From [Clostridium] symbiosum (GTDB lineage Bacteria > Bacillota > Clostridia > Lachnospirales > Lachnospiraceae): 64,000 nucleotides of DNA. This document shows positions 25,407-34,280 of the stretch, one piece after another (the stretch's first letter is position 1; the number at the start of each line of letters is the position of its first letter). A program made the translations under genes and the position numbers. The notes under the pieces are model-generated. The model made no database searches, was not told the origin of the DNA, and worked only from the letters and a program-made list of their open reading frames with translations. The stretch spans positions 1-64,000 of the forward strand of contig JAETSN010000012.1 in NCBI GenBank assembly GCA_021769625.1, in the 5' to 3' direction.

Positions 25407-27032
25407 TTAACAAAAATCTATTGATTCCTCTTCATTAATTTCCAGTTTTTCTATCCTGCATTGATGTTTTCTGCTTTTCTTTTCATAATTGATTCCGACA
25501 AGCAGAACATTCCCTTTGTATTCTTTCAGCGCAGACACGTATTTTTTTTGCTTAATCTGGTCAATTGCCCCCTCCACAGTCTTATCCCATTTTAACTCCA
25601 GAACCAAAGCCGGTTTCTCCGAAGTACGTTTCGGGAGAAAAACCATATCGGAAAAGCCATTACCTGCAGGCATTTCCCTTATCAGAACATAATCCCTGCA
25701 GGCACTGTAATATGCCAGAGCGATCACACTGCTCAGCGAAATCTCATTATTGTAAACAATACTGGAAGTGTTCTGCATATGGACTTCCTGTATCATCTGT
25801 GCCACGGTTTTTTCATCCATAGCCAGTGTCGCCTTAAGCAGTGCCTCTGATGCACTGACCGCTTTTACCACTTCATCCCAGCCATCATTCTTAACTGCCC
25901 TGAAAAAAGCGCTTCTCACTTCCTCATTCGGTATAAAAACTTCTTTTGTCCTACTGTCATAGGCCAAATATCCCATATGGATCAATAATGTGATCACATC
26001 ATCCGCAGAATGAAACGAGGTGATATCATTTTGGAAAGATTCCACATCAATGCTGCACCTCTGGCCACCCAGCATATCTACGACCATCTGCTTTAATCCG
26101 TCAAAATTCATTGCGATATACATCATCAGGGATTCGTAAGTTTCTGTACGGGACCAGTAATTTCCGAATTCCCTGCTGTCTATCGCTTCTATTACCGAAT
26201 TAGGACTGTAAACATGCCCTATTGCCTCAAAAAAATACCCGTCATACCATCGCTGCATTTCCCCAAACGGCATATCATGTCCTTCACAGAGCGCCCTTAC
26301 TTCCTCTTCCGTAAACCCGACATATTCTGCCATTTGCCTGGGGCTTACCATAGTGTGCTCTCTGAAATTATTCAATGCCGACTGCGTACCATATTTCTTG
26401 ATCGGCAGGATTCCTGTGATATATGCCAATTTCAGAAACGCTCCTGACGGAGTTCCTTTAAACAATCCCCTCAACAGATTGATATATTCCTTTTGGAGTT
26501 TTTCATTATTTTTATCTTCCCGGAACAGGCAGTCCCACTCATCAATAATAATGATAAACTGTTCTTTTGTGAGAGCATTAATATTTGCCAGTACGGAGGG
26601 CAATGAAATATCCGTCTCTTTGACATATTCCGGATATTCTTTCTTCAACTCAGCGATCACCTGTTCCTGGATATAACTCACCACTTCAATGGAAGAATTC
26701 CTTTTCATCTCCTCCAGTGCATTCCCATACATCCATTGAATATCCAAAAAAATCACATTATATTGATTCAAATGCTTTTTAAAAAAAGGATCCCGGCCTA
26801 TCATAAATCCTGCAAACAATTTCTCAGAACTGCACCCTTTGCTGTAATATGCCGCAAGCATTGTGACCGCCATTGTTTTCCCGAATCTTCTTGGCCGGCT
26901 GGAGCAGATTAACGGCCTGTCTTTTCCGATACGACTGTTTGTATATTTTATGAGTTCCGTCTTATCCACATATAATTCGGAATTGACAGAAACCGCAAAC
27001 TGTTCATTTCCCGGATTCAGGTAGATTCCCAT
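25407..27032 (-). CDS. AAA-ATPase-like / PD-(D/E)XK nuclease-like protein
   Basis: A 541-residue protein from MGIYLNPGNEQF; an earlier in-frame start lacks a good site. VDKTELI (~21-27) and SRPRRFGKTMAVTML (~43-57, P-loop-like) are the signature of the AAA-ATPase-like PF09820 group; FIIIIDEWDCLF supplies Walker B. The C-terminal ~100 residues (KPALVLELKWDKTVEGAIDQI) match the PD-(D/E)XK domain usually fused to it. These proteins occur in many divergent copies in gut Clostridia and Bacteroides; their role (defence, regulation or selfish element) is unknown. It stands alone between a terminator and the ABC permease. Confidence 0.85.
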   Translation of the reverse strand: MGIYLNPGNEQFAVSVNSELYVDKTELIKYTNSRIGKDRPLICSSRPRRFGKTMAVTMLAAYYSKGCSSEKLFAGFMIGRDPFFKKHLNQYNVIFLDIQWMYGNALEEMKRNSSIEVVSYIQEQVIAELKKEYPEYVKETDISLPSVLANINALTKEQFIIIIDEWDCLFREDKNNEKLQKEYINLLRGLFKGTPSGAFLKLAYITGILPIKKYGTQSALNNFREHTMVSPRQMAEYVGFTEEEVRALCEGHDMPFGEMQRWYDGYFFEAIGHVYSPNSVIEAIDSREFGNYWSRTETYESLMMYIAMNFDGLKQMVVDMLGGQRCSIDVESFQNDITSFHSADDVITLLIHMGYLAYDSRTKEVFIPNEEVRSAFFRAVKNDGWDEVVKAVSASEALLKATLAMDEKTVAQMIQEVHMQNTSSIVYNNEISLSSVIALAYYSACRDYVLIREMPAGNGFSDMVFLPKRTSEKPALVLELKWDKTVEGAIDQIKQKKYVSALKEYKGNVLLVGINYEKKSRKHQCRIEKLEINEEESIDFC

Positions 27033-27164
27033 ATCTGCACACCCCCGCTGTTTATAGTTTACTTTATATACTACAGCAACCATTCATCGCTTTGCATTAT
27101 AAGTATTATTATAATAAGTTCACCAACTAATATCAATATTTTAGTGAGATATTTCTAAAACCTC

Positions 27165-29852
27165 CTACTCTTCCCGCAGCCTCTCCACAATGCTCCTCTT
27201 CCCGACGCCCCTCCACGCAAGCGCCGGCACAAGCACGGCAGCCAATAAAAGAGGCGGTATCAGAATGACAAAAGGCAGGACCCTGAAACGGTACTCAAAA
27301 AACCAGATCACATTGTTCATAGCTTTCAGGACGGCCCATGAAAATAAACTTCCCAGCACCACGCTCACCGCGCCGGAGGCGGCGACATAACCAAGCCCTT
27401 CAAAGACAAGCGTTTTCTTCAGCTGGCTGTTCGTCATGCCGATACTCTGCAGCACGGCAAATTCGCGTTTTCTCGAGATCACCTCCGTGATCATGGCATT
27501 GGTGAAATTCAAAATGCCGATCAGGGCGATCACCGCGGCAAGGGCGATACCGATCACCGCAACGATCATCACCATATCGTCAAATTCTTTCTGCAGAGAC
27601 GCTTTGCTCACATATCCCATCTCCGGGTCTTTTTCCGTATAGGCCTGCAGCGCCGCCTCAAAAGCCTCCTGTTTCTCCTCCGCCACCCGATAGGACACGG
27701 CAAACGCATCCGTGTACGCATCCTCCCTGTCAAACTCCGACAACGGCAGCACAATATCGCAGACATTCGCGCCGTATCTGTGGATATCCATACTGTAGGG
27801 GATCCGCACGATCGCCATCACCTCGTACTCCTTCTCGTCAAGATCGTCATAGACAACATCCGTCACCTCCCCCGACGCGTCCCTGATCTCCTGAAGATCC
27901 GAATCTTTTCCGAAACTTTTTACCGTCACGATATCGCCGGGATGGTAGATATGTTCTTTCGCCGGCACCCTGTCATTCCCCATGATCTGTGTCAGCAGAA
28001 TGTAATTCCCCGTCCGGAACTTTTCGACATCCAGCGTACCGTCCAACACTTCCAGGCCCGAGAGGAGTTCTTCGCTGTAGGCATAGCACACACCGCCAAA
28101 TTCTTTCTCGCCCCGCAGCATTTTTTCCAGTTCTTTCGCCGCAAAGGTATCCCGCCGAAGCTTTCCCTGTTCATCCAGTTTTTTGAAACACTCCAACGCC
28201 TGTTTGTCCAGTTTCAGAAAAGACCGGTACCTCAGCCACATTTCCGCCTTTTCTTCCACACCATCCTGACCATCCGCCAATGCCAAAAATGGGGATGCTA
28301 TCTCTGTATCCCCGCTTCCTGACGCGGAGGACATCACACCGATATTTCCGATCACAAAATCCCCTGCGATCCTGTTCTCCAGATAATCATCCAGCCGGAA
28401 ACTCCCAGCGGCAGTCACGACCGTTCCCAGAAGGATAATGCTCAGGGAGATCGCCGATATGACAGTGACGGTGGTGCGCCTGTTCCTACTCAGATTGGCA
28501 AGCGCCATGGAAAGGACATCAAAGCCGCCGCGGTCTTTTTGTCTTTCCTGCCTTTTTCTCTCCGCCTTCCCTCTTTCCGTATTCCTTCTTTTCGCCGTCT
28601 TTTTCTCTCTGGTTCCGCCAGCCTCCACATACCTTACCGCTTCGATCGGGGAGACGCTCCCCGCTATCTTCCCCGGCTTCCTGCTGCTCAGATAAACGGT
28701 AAAAGCGGAAAATCCCGCGCCGAATACGAAGATCCAAGGGTCAAATTTCAGAGAAATATCCATCCCCGCATAGGAATCCGCCATACTGAGCATAAAAGGC
28801 AAGAGCAGCTTTCCTGTGCCGAACCCTATGAGCAGGCCGATGGGGATACCGATCACAGACAGCAGGAACGCCTGTCGCCTGATCAGCCTGCGGAGCTGTT
28901 TTTTTGTCGTTCCGATGGTTTTGAGCAGGCCGTAAAACCGGATATCGCTGACCACGGATATCTGAAAAATATTGTAGATGATCAGATAACCGGTGAGCAG
29001 GATGACTAAGACCGCACCCAGCAAAACTGACAGCGTAACAGGATCCGCCGAGTCCGCACGGCTGCTCATGTAAGCCCAGTTCACGCCGTACGCCAGTTCC
29101 GTCTCCGGTTCATATCCCGCATTCCTAATGACCGTCCGTATCTTATCTTCCAGATGATAGGTATTATGAAAGAAAAAATTGCCTGCAAGCAGCCCCGCAC
29201 CGTAGTCCTCCGGATGTATTTCCTTCCATCTCACAAAATCCTCATCGGTACGATCGCCTTTTAACTCCATCCAGTAGCTCTCCGACACAAAAAGTTCACT
29301 GGCATGGGCGATGGTGTCGCCCTGATACCAGCCGCACACGACAAACTCATCCTCCACCGTCTCCCCCATAAAGGAAAACCGCAGCGGTATCTTTTCCCCC
29401 AGCGCACAGGGCAGTCCCAGTTCATCAAAAATATACGTGTCCACGATGATCTCATTTTTCTCAAGCGGAAAATGCCCCTCCTCCGGCGTGATGAACAGAT
29501 CCGGCAGCGTGCTTTCATCCGGCGTAAAACGAATCTCTGCCTGCCGTTTTTTGATATTGTCCGCCATGCCGATCAGGATCGTATAACTGCTTTTTGCCAC
29601 CAGAGGATCTGAAGCCGCCTTCTCGTACTGCTCGGTTGTCGCCGCCTTGATCCCCGCGTGGAACCGCCCTCCCACTTCCCGCATGGTATCTTCCTGCACC
29701 ACCTGCAGGAAGCCCCCGGTCAGGGAAAAGACCGTTGTGAACAGAATCCCTGTCAGGGCGATGGCAAGGACCGCGAACAGATTCCGCATCCGGTTGTTTT
29801 TCAAACTCCGCCCGGACAGCCTGCGGATGGATGCGCCGTTATTGTTCCTCAT
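27165..29852 (-). CDS. ABC transporter permease, FtsX/MacB type
   Basis: An 895-residue permease with an N-terminal membrane segment (LFAVLAIALTGILFTTVFSL), a large extracellular domain, three segments near 280-400, a charged cytoplasmic loop (rich in RKK, ~415-445), then a second FtsX unit with its own extracellular domain and three C-terminal segments (VIGIALAAVIALIGILNF). This is the 8-10 segment layout of peptide- and antibiotic-resistance exporters in Firmicutes. Its start overlaps the ATPase stop by 4 bp. It works with that ATPase and is probably controlled by the two-component system just upstream. Confidence 0.92.
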   Translation of the reverse strand: MRNNNGASIRRLSGRSLKNNRMRNLFAVLAIALTGILFTTVFSLTGGFLQVVQEDTMREVGGRFHAGIKAATTEQYEKAASDPLVAKSSYTILIGMADNIKKRQAEIRFTPDESTLPDLFITPEEGHFPLEKNEIIVDTYIFDELGLPCALGEKIPLRFSFMGETVEDEFVVCGWYQGDTIAHASELFVSESYWMELKGDRTDEDFVRWKEIHPEDYGAGLLAGNFFFHNTYHLEDKIRTVIRNAGYEPETELAYGVNWAYMSSRADSADPVTLSVLLGAVLVILLTGYLIIYNIFQISVVSDIRFYGLLKTIGTTKKQLRRLIRRQAFLLSVIGIPIGLLIGFGTGKLLLPFMLSMADSYAGMDISLKFDPWIFVFGAGFSAFTVYLSSRKPGKIAGSVSPIEAVRYVEAGGTREKKTAKRRNTERGKAERKRQERQKDRGGFDVLSMALANLSRNRRTTVTVISAISLSIILLGTVVTAAGSFRLDDYLENRIAGDFVIGNIGVMSSASGSGDTEIASPFLALADGQDGVEEKAEMWLRYRSFLKLDKQALECFKKLDEQGKLRRDTFAAKELEKMLRGEKEFGGVCYAYSEELLSGLEVLDGTLDVEKFRTGNYILLTQIMGNDRVPAKEHIYHPGDIVTVKSFGKDSDLQEIRDASGEVTDVVYDDLDEKEYEVMAIVRIPYSMDIHRYGANVCDIVLPLSEFDREDAYTDAFAVSYRVAEEKQEAFEAALQAYTEKDPEMGYVSKASLQKEFDDMVMIVAVIGIALAAVIALIGILNFTNAMITEVISRKREFAVLQSIGMTNSQLKKTLVFEGLGYVAASGAVSVVLGSLFSWAVLKAMNNVIWFFEYRFRVLPFVILIPPLLLAAVLVPALAWRGVGKRSIVERLREE

Positions 29853-30547
29853 ACGCGCACCTCCCTGTCGGCTCTCCTGTAATCGTTCACGATCCTGCCG
29901 TCCTCAATGCGGATGACCCTGTCGCAAAGCTGCGCCAGCGCCTCATTGTGTGTGATCATCACGATGGTCTGGTGGAACTGCTCGCCGGTCAGCTTCAAAA
30001 GCCCCAGCACTTCCTGTGTCGTCCTGCTGTCCAGATTTCCGGTGGGCTCATCGGCAAGGACGATCGCCGGTTTCGTCACAAGGGCTCTGGCGATCGCGAC
30101 CCTCTGCTGCTGTCCGCCGGAGAGCTGTCCCGGCAGGTCGTTCAGCCTGTTCTCAAGCCCCAGCGTCCGCACGATCCGGTCCGTAAAATTCCTGTCCGCC
30201 CTCCTCCCGTCCAGCTCCACCGGCAGGACGATATTCTCATAGACGCTCAGGATCGGCACCAGATTGTAACTCTGGAAGATAAAACCGATCTGCCGCCTGC
30301 GAAAGATCGTCAGGTCATTCTCATTTAACTCAAAGATCCTCTTCCCCGCCACCGTCACCGTGCCGGATGTGGCATAGTCCAGCCCGCCCAGCATATGAAG
30401 GAGCGTGGATTTCCCCGAGCCGGAAGTCCCCACCACCGCGGTAAACTCCCCCTCCTCTATGCTCAGATCCACACCGTCCAGAGCCCTCACCTGCGTGTCG
30501 CCCTCTCCGTAATATTTTTTCAAATTCTTTGTCTCCAGTATCTTCAT
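29849..30547 (-). CDS. ABC transporter ATP-binding protein, MacB/LolD type
   Basis: A 232-residue ATPase starting at MKILETKNLKKYYG (AGGAGG 10 nt upstream; an earlier frame start is unlikely). Walker A GTSGSGKST (~39-47), Q-loop FIFQSYNLVP, signature LSGGQQQRVAIARAL, Walker B IVLADEPTGNLD and the switch His in MITHNE are all intact. It forms the energy unit for the FtsX-type permease. The 316-bp gap upstream carries a palindromic repeat. Confidence 0.95.
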   Translation of the reverse strand: MKILETKNLKKYYGEGDTQVRALDGVDLSIEEGEFTAVVGTSGSGKSTLLHMLGGLDYATSGTVTVAGKRIFELNENDLTIFRRRQIGFIFQSYNLVPILSVYENIVLPVELDGRRADRNFTDRIVRTLGLENRLNDLPGQLSGGQQQRVAIARALVTKPAIVLADEPTGNLDSRTTQEVLGLLKLTGEQFHQTIVMITHNEALAQLCDRVIRIEDGRIVNDYRRADREVRV

Positions 30548-30863
30548 GAAATTCGATCCTCCTGTTTCAGTTCCATATAAGCTCCGGAAGTACACCGCCA
30601 GCCCGTATAGAAAGACGGACATATCCCTGATGCAACCCTGCTAAACGCCGGTGCTTAGCAAATGTGAAATTTTCCCGAAAATTTCACATGAGCTTAGCAT
30701 CCGCTGTTATACTTCATTTTACCAGAAACATCTGACAGCATTCTGACAGGAGTACAAAAAAGATATGACAATTTTGTCAGAAATATAGAGACAGTCCTTT
30801 TTAGAATAGAAAAATGTATATTTTTACAAAAATCTATTCCAGACCGGCAGAAAAACCGAAACC
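30548..30863. other. Gap between kinase and ABC ATPase genes
   Basis: No gene. Contains the palindromic repeat at 30646-30706 and an AT-rich stretch at 30707-30863 that could hold the transporter promoter (minus strand). I could not pick a clear -35/-10 pair. Confidence 0.5.
30646..30706 (-). repeat. Dispersed palindromic repeat, copy 1
   Basis: Core hairpin ATGTGAAATTTT/AAAATTTCACAT with loop CCCG in plus-strand reading, flanked by GCTTAGC/GCTTAGC-type arms and bounded by CGCCGG and CCGCTG. Its reverse complement aligns over nearly the full length with 43272-43345, which has a 10-base insertion. Both copies are intergenic and oriented with the transcription of the next gene. Confidence 0.75.
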
Positions 30864-32000
30864 TCACTCCACCTCATTCAGCAAAAACAGAGAAAACCGG
30901 CTCCCCGCCCCTTCCCCGGAGGACACGGTGATGTACCCTTTCTCGCATTTTAGGATGAGCTGCGCCAGATACAGCCCCAGCCCGCTCCCCTCGTGCTGCT
31001 CCACCGCCTTCCCGCGGTAAAAGCGCTGGAATATCAGATGAAACTCCTCCTCCGGGATGCCGATGCCCTCGTCCGCGATGGTGATCTTCGTGTAGATGTC
31101 CAGCGCCTCCAGTGTAATTTTTATACTGCTCCCCTCCGGAGAATACTTGACGGCGTTTTCCAGAATGTTCGCCATCGCCTCCGCCGTCCACTTCGGATTG
31201 TGCCAGAGCCTGACATCCTGAAACTCCTCCGTGATCAGTTCGATCCTCTTCGCGGACGCCTGCGCAAAAACAGAACCCACCGCCCGCGCGATCGTTCCCT
31301 TGATCCCGGTATAGCCGGCGTCAAAGCGGATCATGCCGTTTTCCAGTCTCGAAGCTTTCAGAAGATCCGCCATCAGCCACTGCAGCTTATCCGCCTGCTC
31401 CCTCGCGTGCGCCAGAAATTCCGCCCTTTGCCCCTCATTCAGAGAGGGCTCCTGCAGCAGCTCCGTGTCCATGATGATATTGGCAAGCGGCGTCTTCAAC
31501 TGATGGGAGAGATCCGAGATCAGCTCCATGACCTGATCCTTCTCCCCCAGAGCCTGCCGCCTTTTAAACCGCGCCTGCGCCAGAATGCGCTGCAGCTCGC
31601 TGACGATCCGTGATTCCCGGGTCTCCAGCACATCCGGATAGGAAACCGGATCCTCTTCCTCCTCCATGCTGTTCCAGAAACTCTCCAAAATACGGTCCAT
31701 CCGCTTCCACTGACCCAGAAAATAAACCGTCTCCAGAATAATCACGGCAAAGCAGACAAGCAGGCACAGGGCGAGGAGCGGCGCCAACCCTTCCGCCGTC
31801 AACAACGCCCCTGTCCTCTGCAGCATCCCATCTGCCGCCTGCAGGCCGCCTGTTCTTCGCAGCATCCCGCCTGCCCCCTGCTGCATCCTATCTGCCGCCT
31901 GCAGACCGCCTGTTCTCCGCAGCATCCCATCTGCCGTCAACAGCACACCCGACCCCCGCGGCATCCCATCCGCCGTCAGCAGCACACCCGCCCCCATCAT
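30864..32000 (-). CDS. Sensor histidine kinase with repeat-bearing N-terminus
   Basis: A 378-residue kinase. The ATG at 32000 overlaps the response-regulator stop. The first ~67 residues are four to five copies of a 13-residue unit like GLQAADGMLQRT, then one membrane segment (LLALCLLVCFAVIILETVYFL). The DHp domain has LISDLSHQLKTPLANI with the phospho-His; the HATPase domain has ILENAVKYS (N box), DEGIGIPEEE and GSGLGLYLAQLI (G boxes). Relatives normally have a first membrane helix and short outer loop at the N-terminus; here repeats stand in that place. Likely senses stress together with the ABC transporter downstream. Confidence 0.88.
   Translation of the reverse strand: MMGAGVLLTADGMPRGSGVLLTADGMLRRTGGLQAADRMQQGAGGMLRRTGGLQAADGMLQRTGALLTAEGLAPLLALCLLVCFAVIILETVYFLGQWKRMDRILESFWNSMEEEEDPVSYPDVLETRESRIVSELQRILAQARFKRRQALGEKDQVMELISDLSHQLKTPLANIIMDTELLQEPSLNEGQRAEFLAHAREQADKLQWLMADLLKASRLENGMIRFDAGYTGIKGTIARAVGSVFAQASAKRIELITEEFQDVRLWHNPKWTAEAMANILENAVKYSPEGSSIKITLEALDIYTKITIADEGIGIPEEEFHLIFQRFYRGKAVEQHEGSGLGLYLAQLILKCEKGYITVSSGEGAGSRFSLFLLNEVE
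31821..31997 (-). repeat. 39-bp coding minisatellite in the kinase gene
   Basis: Units at 31821-31859, 31881-31919, 31920-31958 and 31959-31997 are 39 bp each, with a 21-bp partial unit at 31860-31880; all start CAGCATCC or a close variant. All lengths are multiples of three, so the frame is kept. Confidence 0.85.
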
Positions 32001-32674
32001 CCTTCCTCCCACAGATAGCCAATCCCCTGGATCGTGCGGATGCGGTCTTTCCCCAGCTTCCGCCGCAGGCGGCTCACATTGACGGACAGCGTGTTTTCCT
32101 CCACAAAATTTCCGCCCCCGTCCCAGACATGCCCCAGTATCTGTTCCTTTAACAACACCTGATCTTTGTGCTCCATAAAATATTGAAGAAGCCGGAACTC
32201 CGTCATACTGAGGTCCAGTTCCTCCCCGCCGATAAATGCCCGGAAGGTTTTCCGGTCAAGCGCGATATCTCCCGAGACGAACCTGTCATCCGCCCCCTGA
32301 TCCGCGCTCTTTCTGCGCAGGATATTCTGCAGCCTGACTTTCAGGACCGCCACCGAAAAGGGCTTGGTGATATAATCGTCGGCGCCGCCCGCAAACCCCA
32401 TGAGCTCGTCAGTCTCCAGATCCCTCGCCGTCAGCATCAGGACGGCACACCCCGCCTCCGCGCTGGGCAGGCTCCGTATCTTTTTGCAGAACGCGATGCC
32501 GTCCCCGTCCGGCAGGTTCAGGTCGAGGATCACGCCGTCGGGCTTCTTCTCCTCAAAAAGCCTCTCCCCCTCCCGCAGCGAGCGCGCGCCGAACGCCTCA
32601 TACCCTTCCTGCTCCAATGCAAAAGAAATGCCCCTGTTCAATCCGATATCATCCTCTATGATTAGTATCTTCAT
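31997..32674 (-). CDS. OmpR/PhoB-family response regulator
   Basis: A 225-residue regulator. The receiver domain has IIEDD (5-9), the phosphorylation site D51 in VILDLNLPDGDG, and KPF later on. The C-terminal winged helix has DLSMTEFRLLQYFMEHKDQVL and VNVSRLRRKLGKDRIRTIQGIGY (quoted in part). It is translationally coupled to the histidine kinase and probably activates the MacB-type transporter. Confidence 0.95.
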   Translation of the reverse strand: MKILIIEDDIGLNRGISFALEQEGYEAFGARSLREGERLFEEKKPDGVILDLNLPDGDGIAFCKKIRSLPSAEAGCAVLMLTARDLETDELMGFAGGADDYITKPFSVAVLKVRLQNILRRKSADQGADDRFVSGDIALDRKTFRAFIGGEELDLSMTEFRLLQYFMEHKDQVLLKEQILGHVWDGGGNFVEENTLSVNVSRLRRKLGKDRIRTIQGIGYLWEEG

Positions 32675-32749
32675 ATGTTTTTCCCTTCTTATCCATGTAT
32701 ACCCGCAGACTTTCCCATCAATTATCTTCCGGTTTTATCAGTTACAAAA

Positions 32750-34099
32750 CTACACCCTCCCCGCCAGATACCTCTTCAGCAAAAACGCCAGAAAATAGGG
32801 AAACGTATAGATATTATTGTCAAACCCGATATTCCCCCCGGTAAATTTGATGCCGTATTGAATATCCTCATATTTATCGGAGCCGATCAGCACCTTCAGT
32901 GATTTTGCCCTGCCGCTCGTCGCCTTCACCTCGATCGGGATCAGGCTCCGCATCGTCCGCACAAAGAAATCCTCCTCCAATGTAGAATCCTCTTTCTTAT
33001 AATAATATAAACCGTAGCCGCTCTTTGCCAGCGCCTCCCCCACCACGTTCTCATAGAGCGCACCCTTATAGACGCCCAGATTCCTGTTCGCCCGCAGATC
33101 CTCCTGCGCCTCCTCGTCCAGCATCGCCACCAACAGCCCGCTGTCCGCAAAATATATCTTGTACTTCGTCTCGTCAAAATTCCCCTTCAGCGGAAGTTCC
33201 GGATAGTTCATACAGTAACAGATATTCACGATCCCCGCATCAGCCAGCCAATCTATACAGCCCCTGTAATCCTTAAATCTGGCGCCTGACGCCACCTTTG
33301 ATATCTGGAACTTTTTGTTGTCCTTAGCAAGCTGCACCGGGATCTGCCGAAAGACATTCAGTATCCTCGTCTGATCCAGGCCGCCCGCATACTTCCTGAC
33401 ATCCTCCTCATAGTCCGCGAGGAGCTGTCTCTGGATCGCCAGAGAACCCTCGAAAGTTCCCTTCGCGATATACTCCCTGACTACCGCCGGCATCCCGCCC
33501 AGAATACTAAAATCCAGAAACAATCCCTGACACAGGGAAAGTTCCGCCTCGCCGAAAGGTACAAGCTCCGTCATGTGCGCAAGCAGATCCTCCGTGAAGG
33601 AATCATCATATCCCTTCGCCCACAGAAATTCCTCAAAGTCAAAAGAATACATCCGGTAATCTTCCTTATAACCGATGCTGTTGCTCTCGATCCTGCCATA
33701 GTTGATGCCCAGCATGGAACCGCTGCAGATCACGTCAAACCTTCCGTCCTGACAGAAAAACTTTAACGCCGTCGCGATCTCCGGGAACTCCTGCAGCTCA
33801 TCAAAAAAAAGCAGCGTTTTTCCCTCGACAAACTTTTTCGCCGGATCCATGCGGGAAATATTTTTGATGATATCCGCCGTTTTATAGCCGTCCTCCACGA
33901 TCAGTTTATACTTGGGCTCCTCCACAAAATTGATCTCAATGACCTCTTCATAGTTCTCCGCCCCGAATTTCCGGATGGATTCCGTCTTTCCGATCTGTCT
34001 GGGTCCTTTTATGATCAGCGGTTTTCTGCCAGGATCCTCCTTCCACGCTTTCAAAAAATCGTCCGTTTTTCTTCTCAGATAAGCCATATTTCCCCTCAT
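32750..34099 (-). CDS. AAA ATPase with DUF4143 (PD-(D/E)XK-like) domain
   Basis: A 449-residue protein from the ATG at 34099, which has TAGGAGGG upstream; longer frames would read through direct repeats. P-loop PLIIKGPRQIGKTES (~27-41), Walker B LLFFDELQEFP (~109-119), and a C-terminal DUF4143 nuclease-like region ending with IPIEVKATSGRAKSLK. This family is widespread, often in many copies per genome, and of unknown function. Three phased direct repeats lie just upstream. Confidence 0.88.
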   Translation of the reverse strand: MRGNMAYLRRKTDDFLKAWKEDPGRKPLIIKGPRQIGKTESIRKFGAENYEEVIEINFVEEPKYKLIVEDGYKTADIIKNISRMDPAKKFVEGKTLLFFDELQEFPEIATALKFFCQDGRFDVICSGSMLGINYGRIESNSIGYKEDYRMYSFDFEEFLWAKGYDDSFTEDLLAHMTELVPFGEAELSLCQGLFLDFSILGGMPAVVREYIAKGTFEGSLAIQRQLLADYEEDVRKYAGGLDQTRILNVFRQIPVQLAKDNKKFQISKVASGARFKDYRGCIDWLADAGIVNICYCMNYPELPLKGNFDETKYKIYFADSGLLVAMLDEEAQEDLRANRNLGVYKGALYENVVGEALAKSGYGLYYYKKEDSTLEEDFFVRTMRSLIPIEVKATSGRAKSLKVLIGSDKYEDIQYGIKFTGGNIGFDNNIYTFPYFLAFLLKRYLAGRV

Positions 34100-34157
34100 A
34101 TCTTTCCCTCCTACCATGATCAGTATATCCGCGTATCCATGAAAATATAACTCTGCC

Positions 34158-34239
34158 ACAAAAAAATGAGGGAATTTTTTCTTTATTTTACAAAAAAATG
34201 GGGGAATTATCATACATTCTTCACAAAAAATGAGGGAAT
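34158..34239 (-). repeat. Three phased direct repeats upstream of the DUF4143 ATPase
   Basis: Copies at 34158-34175, 34190-34207 and 34223-34239 of plus-strand ACAAAAAAATGAGGGAAT (with one G change or one A fewer). Start-to-start spacing is 32 and 33 bp, three helical turns, so all copies face the same side of the DNA. They lie 58-140 bp upstream of the ATPase start, where an operator would be. Confidence 0.75.
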
Positions 34240-34240
34240 A

Positions 34241-34266
34241 AAAAAACCGGGGATTCTCCCCGGTCT
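34241..34266 (-). terminator. Rho-independent terminator of the MFS gene
   Basis: Read on the minus strand: ACCGGGGA, loop GAA, TCCCCGGT, then seven Ts. It starts ~15 bp after the MFS stop. Confidence 0.9.
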
Positions 34267-34280
34267 TAGTCCCATATCTT

